Source: Alphaproteobacteria bacterium
GTDB taxonomy: Bacteria; Pseudomonadota; Alphaproteobacteria; CAISOG01
Reading direction: 5' to 3'
NCBI GenBank assembly: GCA_018883285.1
Contig: VEQJ01000022.1
Location: 1 to 10,091 of the forward strand
DNA: 10,091 bases
Below are positions 1 to 5,384 of this stretch, one piece after another. A program made the position numbers and the translations under genes. Within the stretch, counting starts at the first letter, position 1, and the number at the start of each line of letters is the position of its first letter. The notes under the pieces were generated by a model that was not told where the DNA came from, searched no databases, and saw only the letters and a list, made by a program, of their open reading frames with translations.

Positions 1-104
1 CCCTGGATCAGCTGTTAGCACGATTGACGCAGGAGGTGCAAAACCGCCAAGATGTTCAGGATGTCGCCCAAGATACCAATCTTAACCAGACCCTAACCCC
101 CTAA
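1..104 (+). CDS. thrS: C-terminal end of probable threonyl-tRNA synthetase (partial)
   Basis: Reading from base 3, an open frame of 33 codons ends at TAA 102-104. Its first residues, LDQLLARLTQEVQNRQ, look like the amphipathic C-terminal helix that closes bacterial ThrS proteins (consensus-like LDExIARLxxEI). The gene directly downstream is infC, and thrS-infC is a very common gene order. ThrS charges tRNA-Thr with threonine in the cytoplasm. After the helix comes a short tail rich in D, Q, N and T that is not typical of ThrS. Its last codons lie inside a C-rich CTAACCC-like repeat, so the tail may have been added when that repeat arose. The other two frames close early (TAG at 16-18, TAA at 83-85). 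With only 33 residues visible, the identity rests mainly on the neighbour and on the helix. Confidence 0.6.
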   Translation, partial: LDQLLARLTQEVQNRQDVQDVAQDTNLNQTLTP

Positions 105-120
105 CCCTAACCTTAACCCC
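91..120. repeat. Telomere-like C-rich repeat between thrS and infC
   Basis: The 30 bases consist of CCCTAA- and CCTTAA-type units separated by C runs, with four TAA-containing units in a row. The complementary strand carries four runs of three or more G separated mainly by TTA, a pattern able to form a G-quadruplex. The repeat covers the last codons and stop of the upstream gene and ends 29 bases before the infC start. The repeat is seen directly; any function is inference. Confidence 0.7.
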
Positions 121-149
121 ATCATTCCTTTAACAGAGAGAGTCTTCCT

Positions 150-701
150 TTGCGCCCACCACGCCCCGCCAACACCCCGCCAACACCCCCCGCCAACAGC
201 GACGGGGTCAGAATTAACGAACAAATCACATCGCCTGAGGTGCGGTTGATTGGCAGTGACGGCGAAAATGTCGGGGTGGTATCCACCCGCATCGCCCTGG
301 CCAAGGCGGATGAGGCCGGTATGGATTTGGTCGAAATCTCGCCAGGGGCGGAACCCCCCGTCTGCAAAATTTTGGACTATGGCAAATATCGCTATGAGGC
401 GCAGAAAAAGCGGGCTGAAGCCAAGAAAAAACAGGTGACGATTGAAATTAAGGAAATCAAGCTGCGCCCCCGCATCGGTGAGCATGATTTGCAAATCAAA
501 ATTAAGGCAATGCGGGAATTTCTGGCGGAGGGTGATAAGATTAAGGTCTCGCTGCGCTTTCGTGGCCGTGAAATGATGCACCAAGAGGTCGGGGTGGCAA
601 TTATCGATAAGGTGCAACAGCATTTGGCCGATGTTGCCAAGGTTGAAACCGCCAGCAAGCTGGAGGGGATGCAGCTGATCATGGTGCTGGCACCGAAATG
701 A
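150..701 (+). CDS. infC: Translation initiation factor IF-3
   Basis: The product (183 aa) is IF3, which binds the 30S subunit, keeps it apart from 50S and checks start-codon and initiator-tRNA pairing. The N-domain runs from about residue 18 (VRINEQI, VRLIG, ENVGVV, PPVCKILDYGKYRYE at 70-83) into a lysine-rich linker (84-95). The C-domain follows (EIKLRP at 102-107, LRFRGREM at 135-142, KLEGMQLIMVLAPK at the end). The start is TTG at 150. The upstream in-frame stop is at 114-116, no ATG, GTG or ATT lies in frame before it, and a GA-rich Shine-Dalgarno-like stretch sits at 135-142. A non-AUG start fits infC, which in enterobacteria uses AUU for autoregulation by IF3. Residues 1-17 are a Pro-rich tail encoded partly by 11-bp repeats at 168-189. 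It probably shares a transcript with thrS. rpmI and rplT, which follow infC in gammaproteobacteria, are absent here. Confidence 0.96.
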   Translation: MRPPRPANTPPTPPANSDGVRINEQITSPEVRLIGSDGENVGVVSTRIALAKADEAGMDLVEISPGAEPPVCKILDYGKYRYEAQKKRAEAKKKQVTIEIKEIKLRPRIGEHDLQIKIKAMREFLAEGDKIKVSLRFRGREMMHQEVGVAIIDKVQQHLADVAKVETASKLEGMQLIMVLAPK

Positions 702-721
702 TGATGGTGCTGACACCGAAA
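676..721 (+). repeat. 23-bp tandem duplication at the 3' end of infC
   Basis: Two adjacent 23-bp units, 676-698 and 699-721, differ at only two positions (680/703 and 690/713). The second unit begins with TGAT, so its first three bases supply the present infC stop codon TGA (699-701). The unit is followed by TAA (722-724), which would have been the stop before the duplication. The duplication therefore left the IF3 C-terminus unchanged and placed a relic copy of the last codons downstream. Confidence 0.9.
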
Positions 722-831
722 TAAGCCAAGCTGCCGCTTGCCCCCTGCCCCCCCTCTGCCAACAGCGCTTCGGGGGGATGCACACTTAACCCTTCTTTAA
801 GCTGGCCAGGCTAATCTTATAGTTGTTTCAA
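722..831. other. Gene-free spacer after infC, no convincing element
   Basis: No coding frame here looks real. A C run (748-754) could pair with a G run (772-777) across a 17-base loop, but no T tract follows, so it is a poor candidate for an intrinsic terminator. A short CTTAA/TTAAG inverted pair lies near 785-801. I see no promoter, RNA gene or mobile-element end in this stretch. The long palindrome at 832-952 follows directly. Confidence 0.4.
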
Positions 832-952
832 TTTAGAAATATCCAGCCTGCGAAAATGTTACGAGGTCGAGAAACGGAGCGGAGTGTACATGGACGTACA
901 TGAGCACCGTATCGCAGAGATCGTGATATTTGCAGCACTGAAGATTTCTAAA
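832..952. repeat. Long imperfect palindrome, possible mobile repeat or structured RNA
   Basis: This ~121-bp segment is bounded by a perfect 9-bp inverted repeat, TTTAGAAAT (832-840) and ATTTCTAAA (944-952). Further arms pair about the same centre (about 892): 844-846 with 938-940, 848-851 with 932-935, 854-859 with 926-931, 860-864 with 921-925, 874-877 with 907-910, and a core TGTAC (885-889) with GTACA (896-900). Nearly the whole segment can fold as one hairpin with small bulges. No protein-coding frame fits it. The layout is that of a REP/MITE-like palindromic repeat or a hairpin RNA gene. The core resembles, from memory only, palindromic intergenic repeats of other proteobacteria with TGTACAT and TACATGAGCACCG motifs. 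Copy number cannot be judged from one window. Confidence 0.65.
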
Positions 953-973
953 GGGGAATGACTATAAGTCGTT

Positions 974-993
974 GGCGGCCTTTTGGGGTCGCC
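974..993 (+). terminator. Small GC-rich hairpin upstream of fliD
   Basis: GGCGGCC (974-980) pairs with GGTCGCC (987-993) through seven base pairs, one a G-U wobble, with a six-base loop TTTTGG. It is followed by only three T residues, so termination would be weak. It may instead mark the outer edge of the palindromic element or overlap the fliD promoter. The hairpin is seen; its role is inference. Confidence 0.3.
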
Positions 994-1010
994 TTTGGAT
1001 CGCGTACAAT
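983..1010 (+). promoter_or_regulatory. Candidate sigma-70-type promoter for fliD
   Basis: A TTGGGG -35-like box (983-988) and a TACAAT -10-like box (1005-1010) are separated by 16 bases, placing transcription start roughly 15-20 bases before the fliD ATG. The -10 is good and the -35 is weak. No sigma-28 (TAAA and GCCGATAA) or sigma-54 (GG and GC) consensus was evident, although late flagellar genes often use such promoters. Confidence 0.35.
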
Positions 1011-1033
1011 AGGAAAGGGGCAGAAAGGGGAAA

Positions 1034-3235
1034 ATGGCAACCGCGGATGCGATCAACACAGGCGCTATTAACATTGACCCCAAAACCAATAAGGTCAGTG
1101 TTAAGAATTTGGCGGGCTTTGACAGCCAATCGGCCGTGGATGCGTTGGTTAAGGTCAAAAAAATCCCGATTGATCGGATTCAAACCACCATCGATACCAA
1201 CACCCAAAAGATCACCGCCTATAACGATCTGCGTGCCAAGTTAAAAACCCTGCAAGATAATGCCAGCCTGTTGTACGGCAAATTGTCTTTTGATAAATCC
1301 AGCGATATTTTCCAAAGCAAATTGGCCAGTGGTTCCACCACCCGCAGCAGCGGTACAGCGCCCAGCTTTGACAGCATGATGGGGATTACCGCCCTGAACA
1401 GCGCGGCAACAGGCACCCACAACATGTCAATCGTTCAGCGTGCCACCAACAACCAAATTGCCGCCGCCGATAAAACCAGCGGCACGACAGCCCTGGGATT
1501 GGCGGGCAGTTTTAGCATCAATGGCACGGCCATTACTGTTGCCGCCAACGATACCCTGAATTCGATCCGCGACAAAATCAACGGGGTTAACACCGGCACC
1601 AACGCCACCGGCGTCACCGCCAGCATCGTCAATATTACCCCTGGGGTCTTCACCCTTGTCTTAAGCTCTGACAAAACTGGGGTGGCCAACACCATCAAAA
1701 TGACCGACGGCGATGGCGTGCTGCAAAATCTGGGGCTGGCGACCAGCATCAACGGCACCATGGTGGCCAGCCGCACCCTAAGCCAAGCCCAAGACGCTCA
1801 ATTCACCCTAGACAATTACAGCACCAGTGTTGCGGCCACCCCAGGCACCACCACCGTGACGGGGCTGCAACCGCTATATTCCCGCACCGTCACAGGCCTA
1901 ACCCAAAGCCTGGGTAGCGCCCTTAGCGGCTACAATTTTGCGGGTGGCACCGAAAACCTAACCATCAGCAAATACGCTAGTGATGGGGTCACCCTGCAGG
2001 CCAGCAGCACCATCAACGTCAATGCCGATATGACGGTTGGGCAATTTTTGGATGCGGTTAACAGCACCAGTGCCACCACCAATACCCAGGCAACGTTAGA
2101 GGGGGGGCGGATCAAATTTAGCGCTAAGGATCCCTCCCAAAACAATCAAATTGTGCTGCAGGGGCAGGATAGCTTGTTGTCCGACGGGCTAAACCTGGGT
2201 CAAACCGCGGTAACCAGCAATATTCTTAGCCGATCCAGCAATACCATCAACGATTTGCTGCCTGGCCTAACCCTGAATCTGAAATCGGCCGATTCACAAA
2301 CCACCATCAATTTCACGGTTGGGCAGGATACCACAGCCATCAAAAACGCCATCGTCAATTACGCCAGCGCCTATAACGATCTGCTAGAGTTTGTGAACAA
2401 ACAGACCCTGATCGATCCCAACACGGGTGGGCGGCTTGCCCCTACCAAAGACGAAAATGGTGAGGATATTCCTGGAACTGGCGCTGGCCCCCTATATGGC
2501 GAAATAGGCTTTGGCACGATGCGCAGCGGTATAACGGGCTTGATTACCAGTGCGACCGCCGGGGTTTCCAAGGACTTTGCGGTGTTAAGCCAAATTGGAT
2601 TTTCCCGCGTCCAAAGTGGTACGGGGGTTGACCCGCTGACGGTTGGCAAGCTGACCCTGGATAATGCCAAACTGGATTCCGCCCTGGCCACCAATTTGGA
2701 CGATATTCGCAAGCTGTTCAGCTTTAACCTGACCGCCAGCAACCAATCCTTTCAGGCCATTAACTTTGATGCCAAAACCATGTCGGGATCGGGCAGCGTT
2801 GCGATTAACTACAGCGTCGATGCCACGGGTAAGGTCACCGCCGATATTGGCGGCGATACCACCGCCATTCAAATGACCACCAACAACACCTTTAAGGTGG
2901 TTAAGGGGTCGGCCAAGGGGTTGGAATTTATCTATAACGGGGTCGCCAACACCAGCGGCAGCTTTACCGCCACCTATACCGCCGGGCTGGCCACCAAGAT
3001 GAACACCCAGCTGAACAAATATCTGGAACAAACCAGCGGTACCCTGGATTCTTCCATCAACACCCTGACCACCAACAACAGCTCTAGCCAAAAAAGCATT
3101 GATAACATGAACCGCGCCCTGGACAGTTTTCGTGAATCGCAGTTGCGACGGTTTCAGGCGTTAGAGGCCGCCCTTGCCCAGGCACAAAGCACCCGCAACA
3201 ACATCACCAACGCCTTCTTTAAATCCAGCAATTAG
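1034..3235 (+). CDS. fliD: Flagellar hook-associated protein 2, filament cap FliD
   Basis: FliD forms the cap at the tip of the flagellar filament and guides folding and insertion of exported flagellin. The FliD N-region is at residues 24-80 (AGFDSQSAVDALV, KKIPIDRIQ, ITAYNDLRAKLKTLQ), as in the family pattern of a GxD(I/S) motif followed by a helical segment. A flagellin hook IN motif covers about 157-222 (SFSINGTAI, DTLNSIRDKINGV, FTLVLSSDKTG). The C-region contains RSSNTINDLLPGLTLNL (400-416), TLDNAKLDSALA near 541-552, and a C-terminal coiled coil (about 655-725) needed for cap assembly. At 733 aa it is much longer than the ~470 aa of E. coli or Pseudomonas FliD; the extra length lies mainly at about 265-395 and 565-650. 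No signal peptide is present, as expected for type III export. The start ATG is preceded by AAAGGGG (1024-1030). No other flagellar gene lies in the window. Confidence 0.93.
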   Translation: MATADAINTGAINIDPKTNKVSVKNLAGFDSQSAVDALVKVKKIPIDRIQTTIDTNTQKITAYNDLRAKLKTLQDNASLLYGKLSFDKSSDIFQSKLASGSTTRSSGTAPSFDSMMGITALNSAATGTHNMSIVQRATNNQIAAADKTSGTTALGLAGSFSINGTAITVAANDTLNSIRDKINGVNTGTNATGVTASIVNITPGVFTLVLSSDKTGVANTIKMTDGDGVLQNLGLATSINGTMVASRTLSQAQDAQFTLDNYSTSVAATPGTTTVTGLQPLYSRTVTGLTQSLGSALSGYNFAGGTENLTISKYASDGVTLQASSTINVNADMTVGQFLDAVNSTSATTNTQATLEGGRIKFSAKDPSQNNQIVLQGQDSLLSDGLNLGQTAVTSNILSRSSNTINDLLPGLTLNLKSADSQTTINFTVGQDTTAIKNAIVNYASAYNDLLEFVNKQTLIDPNTGGRLAPTKDENGEDIPGTGAGPLYGEIGFGTMRSGITGLITSATAGVSKDFAVLSQIGFSRVQSGTGVDPLTVGKLTLDNAKLDSALATNLDDIRKLFSFNLTASNQSFQAINFDAKTMSGSGSVAINYSVDATGKVTADIGGDTTAIQMTTNNTFKVVKGSAKGLEFIYNGVANTSGSFTATYTAGLATKMNTQLNKYLEQTSGTLDSSINTLTTNNSSSQKSIDNMNRALDSFRESQLRRFQALEAALAQAQSTRNNITNAFFKSSN

Positions 3236-3254
3236 GCGGGCTGATAATGGTGGA

Positions 3255-4631
3255 TTAATGATGATCCTTAAGGATATGCCCCGCCAGATACAGCGATCCC
3301 GCCACCACCACCGTTGCTGGTTCTGGCGTGGTTGGGGCAGCGGAATCCTGAACCCCTGCCATTCCTGCGGCCGTCCCCTTAGCCAACAATTGAACAGCCT
3401 GAGGCAGATCCTTAGCTTGCCGCATGTTTCCCGCAAACCCCAACTGACTGGCCAGCTGTAACAATTGCGCGGGCGGCACCTGCTGTTCCTCAAACCCTGG
3501 CATCGGAATGGCGACCAGGGCGTCGGCATGGGGCAACAACAGCCTTAGCAGCGCGCTGGGATCCTTACGCGCCAACACCCCCATCACCAGATATCGGGGG
3601 TGGCGCCATTGTTGCAATTGCACCGCCAGCGCCGCCGCCCCATGCGGGTTGTGCGCCCCATCCAAATACAGCCGCCACCCTGGTGGCAGCGCGCGCACGC
3701 CCGCCCCATGATGCAGGGGTTGCAGGCGGGCAGGCCACCGCACCTGGGTTAAGCCCTGCGCCAAAGCCTGGGGGGATAGCGGCAGATCCCGTAACAGCTG
3801 CACCGCGGTCAGTGCCGCCCCCGCATTTTGTGCCTGATGCATGCCCATCAGCGCTGGCGCGGGCAGCTGCTGCCAGCCTCCCGTCACCCCCTGATAGCGT
3901 AAGCCGCCTGTATCCATACCCCCTGCCGCTGGCGGGGAGGGTTGCAATTGCGCCTGCCAATCACGCCCCTGCATCCACACGGGCGCTTGCAAGGCCTCAG
4001 CACGCGCCAGAATCACCGCCGCCGCCGCCTCAGCCTGCGCCGCCAGCACCAGTGGCACCCCAGGCTTCAGGATGCCCGCCTTCTCCCCCGCTATCGCCGC
4101 CAGGGTGTCGCCCAAATATTCCTGATGATCCCTATCAACGGGGGTAATGACGGTCACGGCTGGCCTTGCCACCACATTGGTGGCGTCAAACCGCCCGCCC
4201 AGCCCTGTTTCCAACACCACCGCATCATGGGGGGTCTCGGCAAAGGCCAACAGGGCGGCGGCGGTCGTCACCTCAAAAAAAGTGATGGGGTCATCGCCAT
4301 TCACCGCGATAATTCGTTGCAGCAAGGCCGCCAAAGCCTCCTCAGCAATATCGACGTCGTTCAGATTGATGCGCTCATGAAACCGCACCAGGTGGGGTGA
4401 GGTGTAGCGGTGCACGCGATACCCCCCCGCCTGCAGCAGGGCGGCAATCATCGCCACCGTCGATCCCTTACCATTGGTACCCGCCACATGCACCACGTTG
4501 CGCAGGTGGTTTTGCGGGTTGCCCAGCTTGGCCAACAACCGCTCCATCCGCCCTAAGGATAGGTCAATCAGCTTGGGGAACAACCGATGCAGATCGGCCA
4601 ACAACCTGTCGCTGGCGGGGGGGCTATCCAT
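3255..4631 (-). CDS. folC: Bifunctional dihydrofolate synthase / folylpolyglutamate synthase
   Basis: FolC adds glutamate to dihydropteroate to make dihydrofolate and then lengthens the polyglutamate tail of folates, using ATP in the cytoplasm. Numbering from the ATG at 4631, the Mur-ligase-like P-loop GTNGKGS is at about 51-57, followed by TSPHLVRFHERI, TFFEVTTAAA (about 117-126), ETGLGGRFDATN (about 141-152), DHQEYLG (about 168-174) and EKAGILKPG. The C-terminal ligase domain has RWPARLQ, LDGAHNPHG (about 323-331), GVLARKD and a closing GSLYLAGHIL. At 458 aa it is of normal length. A GTG at 4643 would add four residues, but nothing better than a weak GGA precedes either start; ATG was preferred. 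It starts 24 bases after the ilvH stop, suggesting co-transcription. Its 3' end lies 19 bases from that of the convergent fliD, with no clear terminator between them. Confidence 0.95.
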   Translation of the reverse strand: MDSPPASDRLLADLHRLFPKLIDLSLGRMERLLAKLGNPQNHLRNVVHVAGTNGKGSTVAMIAALLQAGGYRVHRYTSPHLVRFHERINLNDVDIAEEALAALLQRIIAVNGDDPITFFEVTTAAALLAFAETPHDAVVLETGLGGRFDATNVVARPAVTVITPVDRDHQEYLGDTLAAIAGEKAGILKPGVPLVLAAQAEAAAAVILARAEALQAPVWMQGRDWQAQLQPSPPAAGGMDTGGLRYQGVTGGWQQLPAPALMGMHQAQNAGAALTAVQLLRDLPLSPQALAQGLTQVRWPARLQPLHHGAGVRALPPGWRLYLDGAHNPHGAAALAVQLQQWRHPRYLVMGVLARKDPSALLRLLLPHADALVAIPMPGFEEQQVPPAQLLQLASQLGFAGNMRQAKDLPQAVQLLAKGTAAGMAGVQDSAAPTTPEPATVVVAGSLYLAGHILKDHH

Positions 4632-4655
4632 AGATTCCAACACCGTGGGGGCAGC

Positions 4656-5171
4656 CTAAATCGGCTGAAGACCGCGGGCGATGGCGGCCACCCCCGTCCG
4701 CGACACCTCACTAAGACCCAGGGGGCGCATCAAATCCAAAAAGGCATCCAGCTTATCGGGTGCCCCCGTCATTTCGAACACAAAGGATTCGGTGGTGCTG
4801 TCAACCAGCCGCGCCCGAAACAAATCGGCAATCCGCAAAGCCTCCACCCGCTTATCCCCCACGCCCAACACCTTAACCAACGCCAATTCGCGCTCGACAT
4901 GCCGCCCCAAATCGTCAAGATCCAAGACCATATGCACGGGAATCAGACGACCCAGCTGCGCCTTAACCTGCGCCAGAATGGTCAGGGTGCCACGGGTCAC
5001 GATATTGATCCGCGACAGATTGTCGGCCTCGCTGACCTGCGCCACATTTAGGGTTTCGATGTTAAAGCCGCGCGCGGAAAACAGGCCGACCACCCGCGCC
5101 AGCACCCCTGGCTCATTGTCCACCAACACCGAAAACACGCGGCGAAATTCTTCACCTTGACGAGTCAACAT
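4656..5171 (-). CDS. ilvH: Acetolactate synthase small (regulatory) subunit
   Basis: IlvH is the regulatory subunit of acetohydroxyacid synthase, which makes acetolactate and acetohydroxybutyrate in valine, leucine and isoleucine synthesis. It activates the catalytic subunit and carries the valine feedback site. The 171-aa product has an N-terminal ACT domain (about 8-83: FSVLVDNEPGVLARV, GLFSARGFNIETLNV) and the ALS small-subunit C-domain (about 92-168: HVERELALVKV, VVDSTTES-like region, SRTGVAAIARG). Residues N19, G22 and N37 match the positions linked to valine binding in E. coli IlvH (N11, G14, N29), so feedback control is probably retained. The ATG at 5171 is preceded by GAGGG (5180-5176), which supports it over a non-AUG start 33 bases upstream. 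The catalytic gene ilvB, usually directly upstream, is absent: the next gene is divergent. folC follows 24 bases downstream. Confidence 0.95.
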   Translation of the reverse strand: MLTRQGEEFRRVFSVLVDNEPGVLARVVGLFSARGFNIETLNVAQVSEADNLSRINIVTRGTLTILAQVKAQLGRLIPVHMVLDLDDLGRHVERELALVKVLGVGDKRVEALRIADLFRARLVDSTTESFVFEMTGAPDKLDAFLDLMRPLGLSEVSRTGVAAIARGLQPI

Positions 5172-5175
5172 GATT

Positions 5176-5189
5176 CCCTCTTTCCTCCC
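5176..5189 (-). promoter_or_regulatory. Strong ribosome binding region of ilvH
   Basis: On the minus strand this reads GGGAGGAAAGAGGG. It holds a GAGGG element ending four bases before the ATG at 5171 and a second GGAGGA-like element slightly further out. It decides the ilvH start in favour of 5171. Confidence 0.75.
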
Positions 5190-5216
5190 TAACAAGTACC
5201 GCAAAGCGGGTCTTTG

Positions 5217-5245
5217 TCTATAGGGTTTCCAGCATAAACAACCAA
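5217..5245 (-). promoter_or_regulatory. Candidate sigma-70 promoter of ilvH-folC
   Basis: On the minus strand a -35 box TTGGTT (5245-5240) and a -10 box TATAGA (5222-5217) are separated by exactly 17 bases. Transcription would start near 5210, giving a leader of about 40 bases. The leader contains a small inverted repeat, CCGC and GCGG around AAA (5199-5209). There is no room for a classical leader-peptide attenuator with a branched-chain codon run. Confidence 0.55.
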
Positions 5246-5259
5246 CTTGCGGATACCAA

Positions 5260-5285
5260 GGTTTTTTGCCGCGGTTTTTTGCCGC
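5260..5285. repeat. Perfect 13-bp tandem repeat in the divergent promoter region
   Basis: GGTTTTTTGCCGC occurs twice in direct succession (5260-5272 and 5273-5285) without mismatch. It lies just upstream of the ilvH -35 box and about 100 bases before the FAD-protein start. It may be a duplicated binding site or a simple slippage product. The surrounding gene-free stretch (5172-5384) otherwise shows only the ilvH promoter and the SD sequences noted separately; no clear promoter for the rightward gene was found. Confidence 0.8.
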
Positions 5286-5372
5286 GAAGCATTTTGTTTT
5301 GGCAACATTCTGCGATAACTTAGCGGTTGGCGGGGTTTGCCCCCTGTTGCCATCGCCGCTCTTACAAACATT

Positions 5373-5377
5373 AAGGA
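5373..5377 (+). promoter_or_regulatory. Shine-Dalgarno site that decides the TTG start of the FAD protein
   Basis: AAGGA lies seven bases before a TTG codon at 5385. The open frame extends further upstream to another TTG at 5337, which has no comparable site. The dinucleotide-binding motif begins 12-16 residues after the 5385 codon, as is normal for this family. Confidence 0.6.
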
Positions 5378-5384
5378 ATCCGCC

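Noticed and set aside
91..120. A true telomere or chromosome end
   Set aside because: The repeat is only about 30 bases, degenerate and internal, lying between coding regions that read through normally.
748..777. C-run/G-run hairpin after infC as an intrinsic terminator
   Set aside because: The loop is long (17 bases), the stem is a homopolymer and no T tract follows.
93..785. 230-codon open frame on the minus strand across infC
   Set aside because: It is antisense to a clear IF3 gene, has no recognisable domain and owes its length to codon bias on the other strand.
832..952. Transfer RNA or known riboswitch
   Set aside because: The folding is one long hairpin, with no cloverleaf, CCA end or recognised riboswitch core.
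3683..4147. Pro/Ala-rich open frame on the plus strand inside folC
   Set aside because: It is the shadow of the folC coding strand; its composition is low-complexity and no family pattern is visible.
5292..5319. Promoter for the FAD gene with a GATAAC -10-like box
   Set aside because: The -35 match is poor at any normal spacing and no sigma-E (TGATCC and TAAGA) pattern was found.
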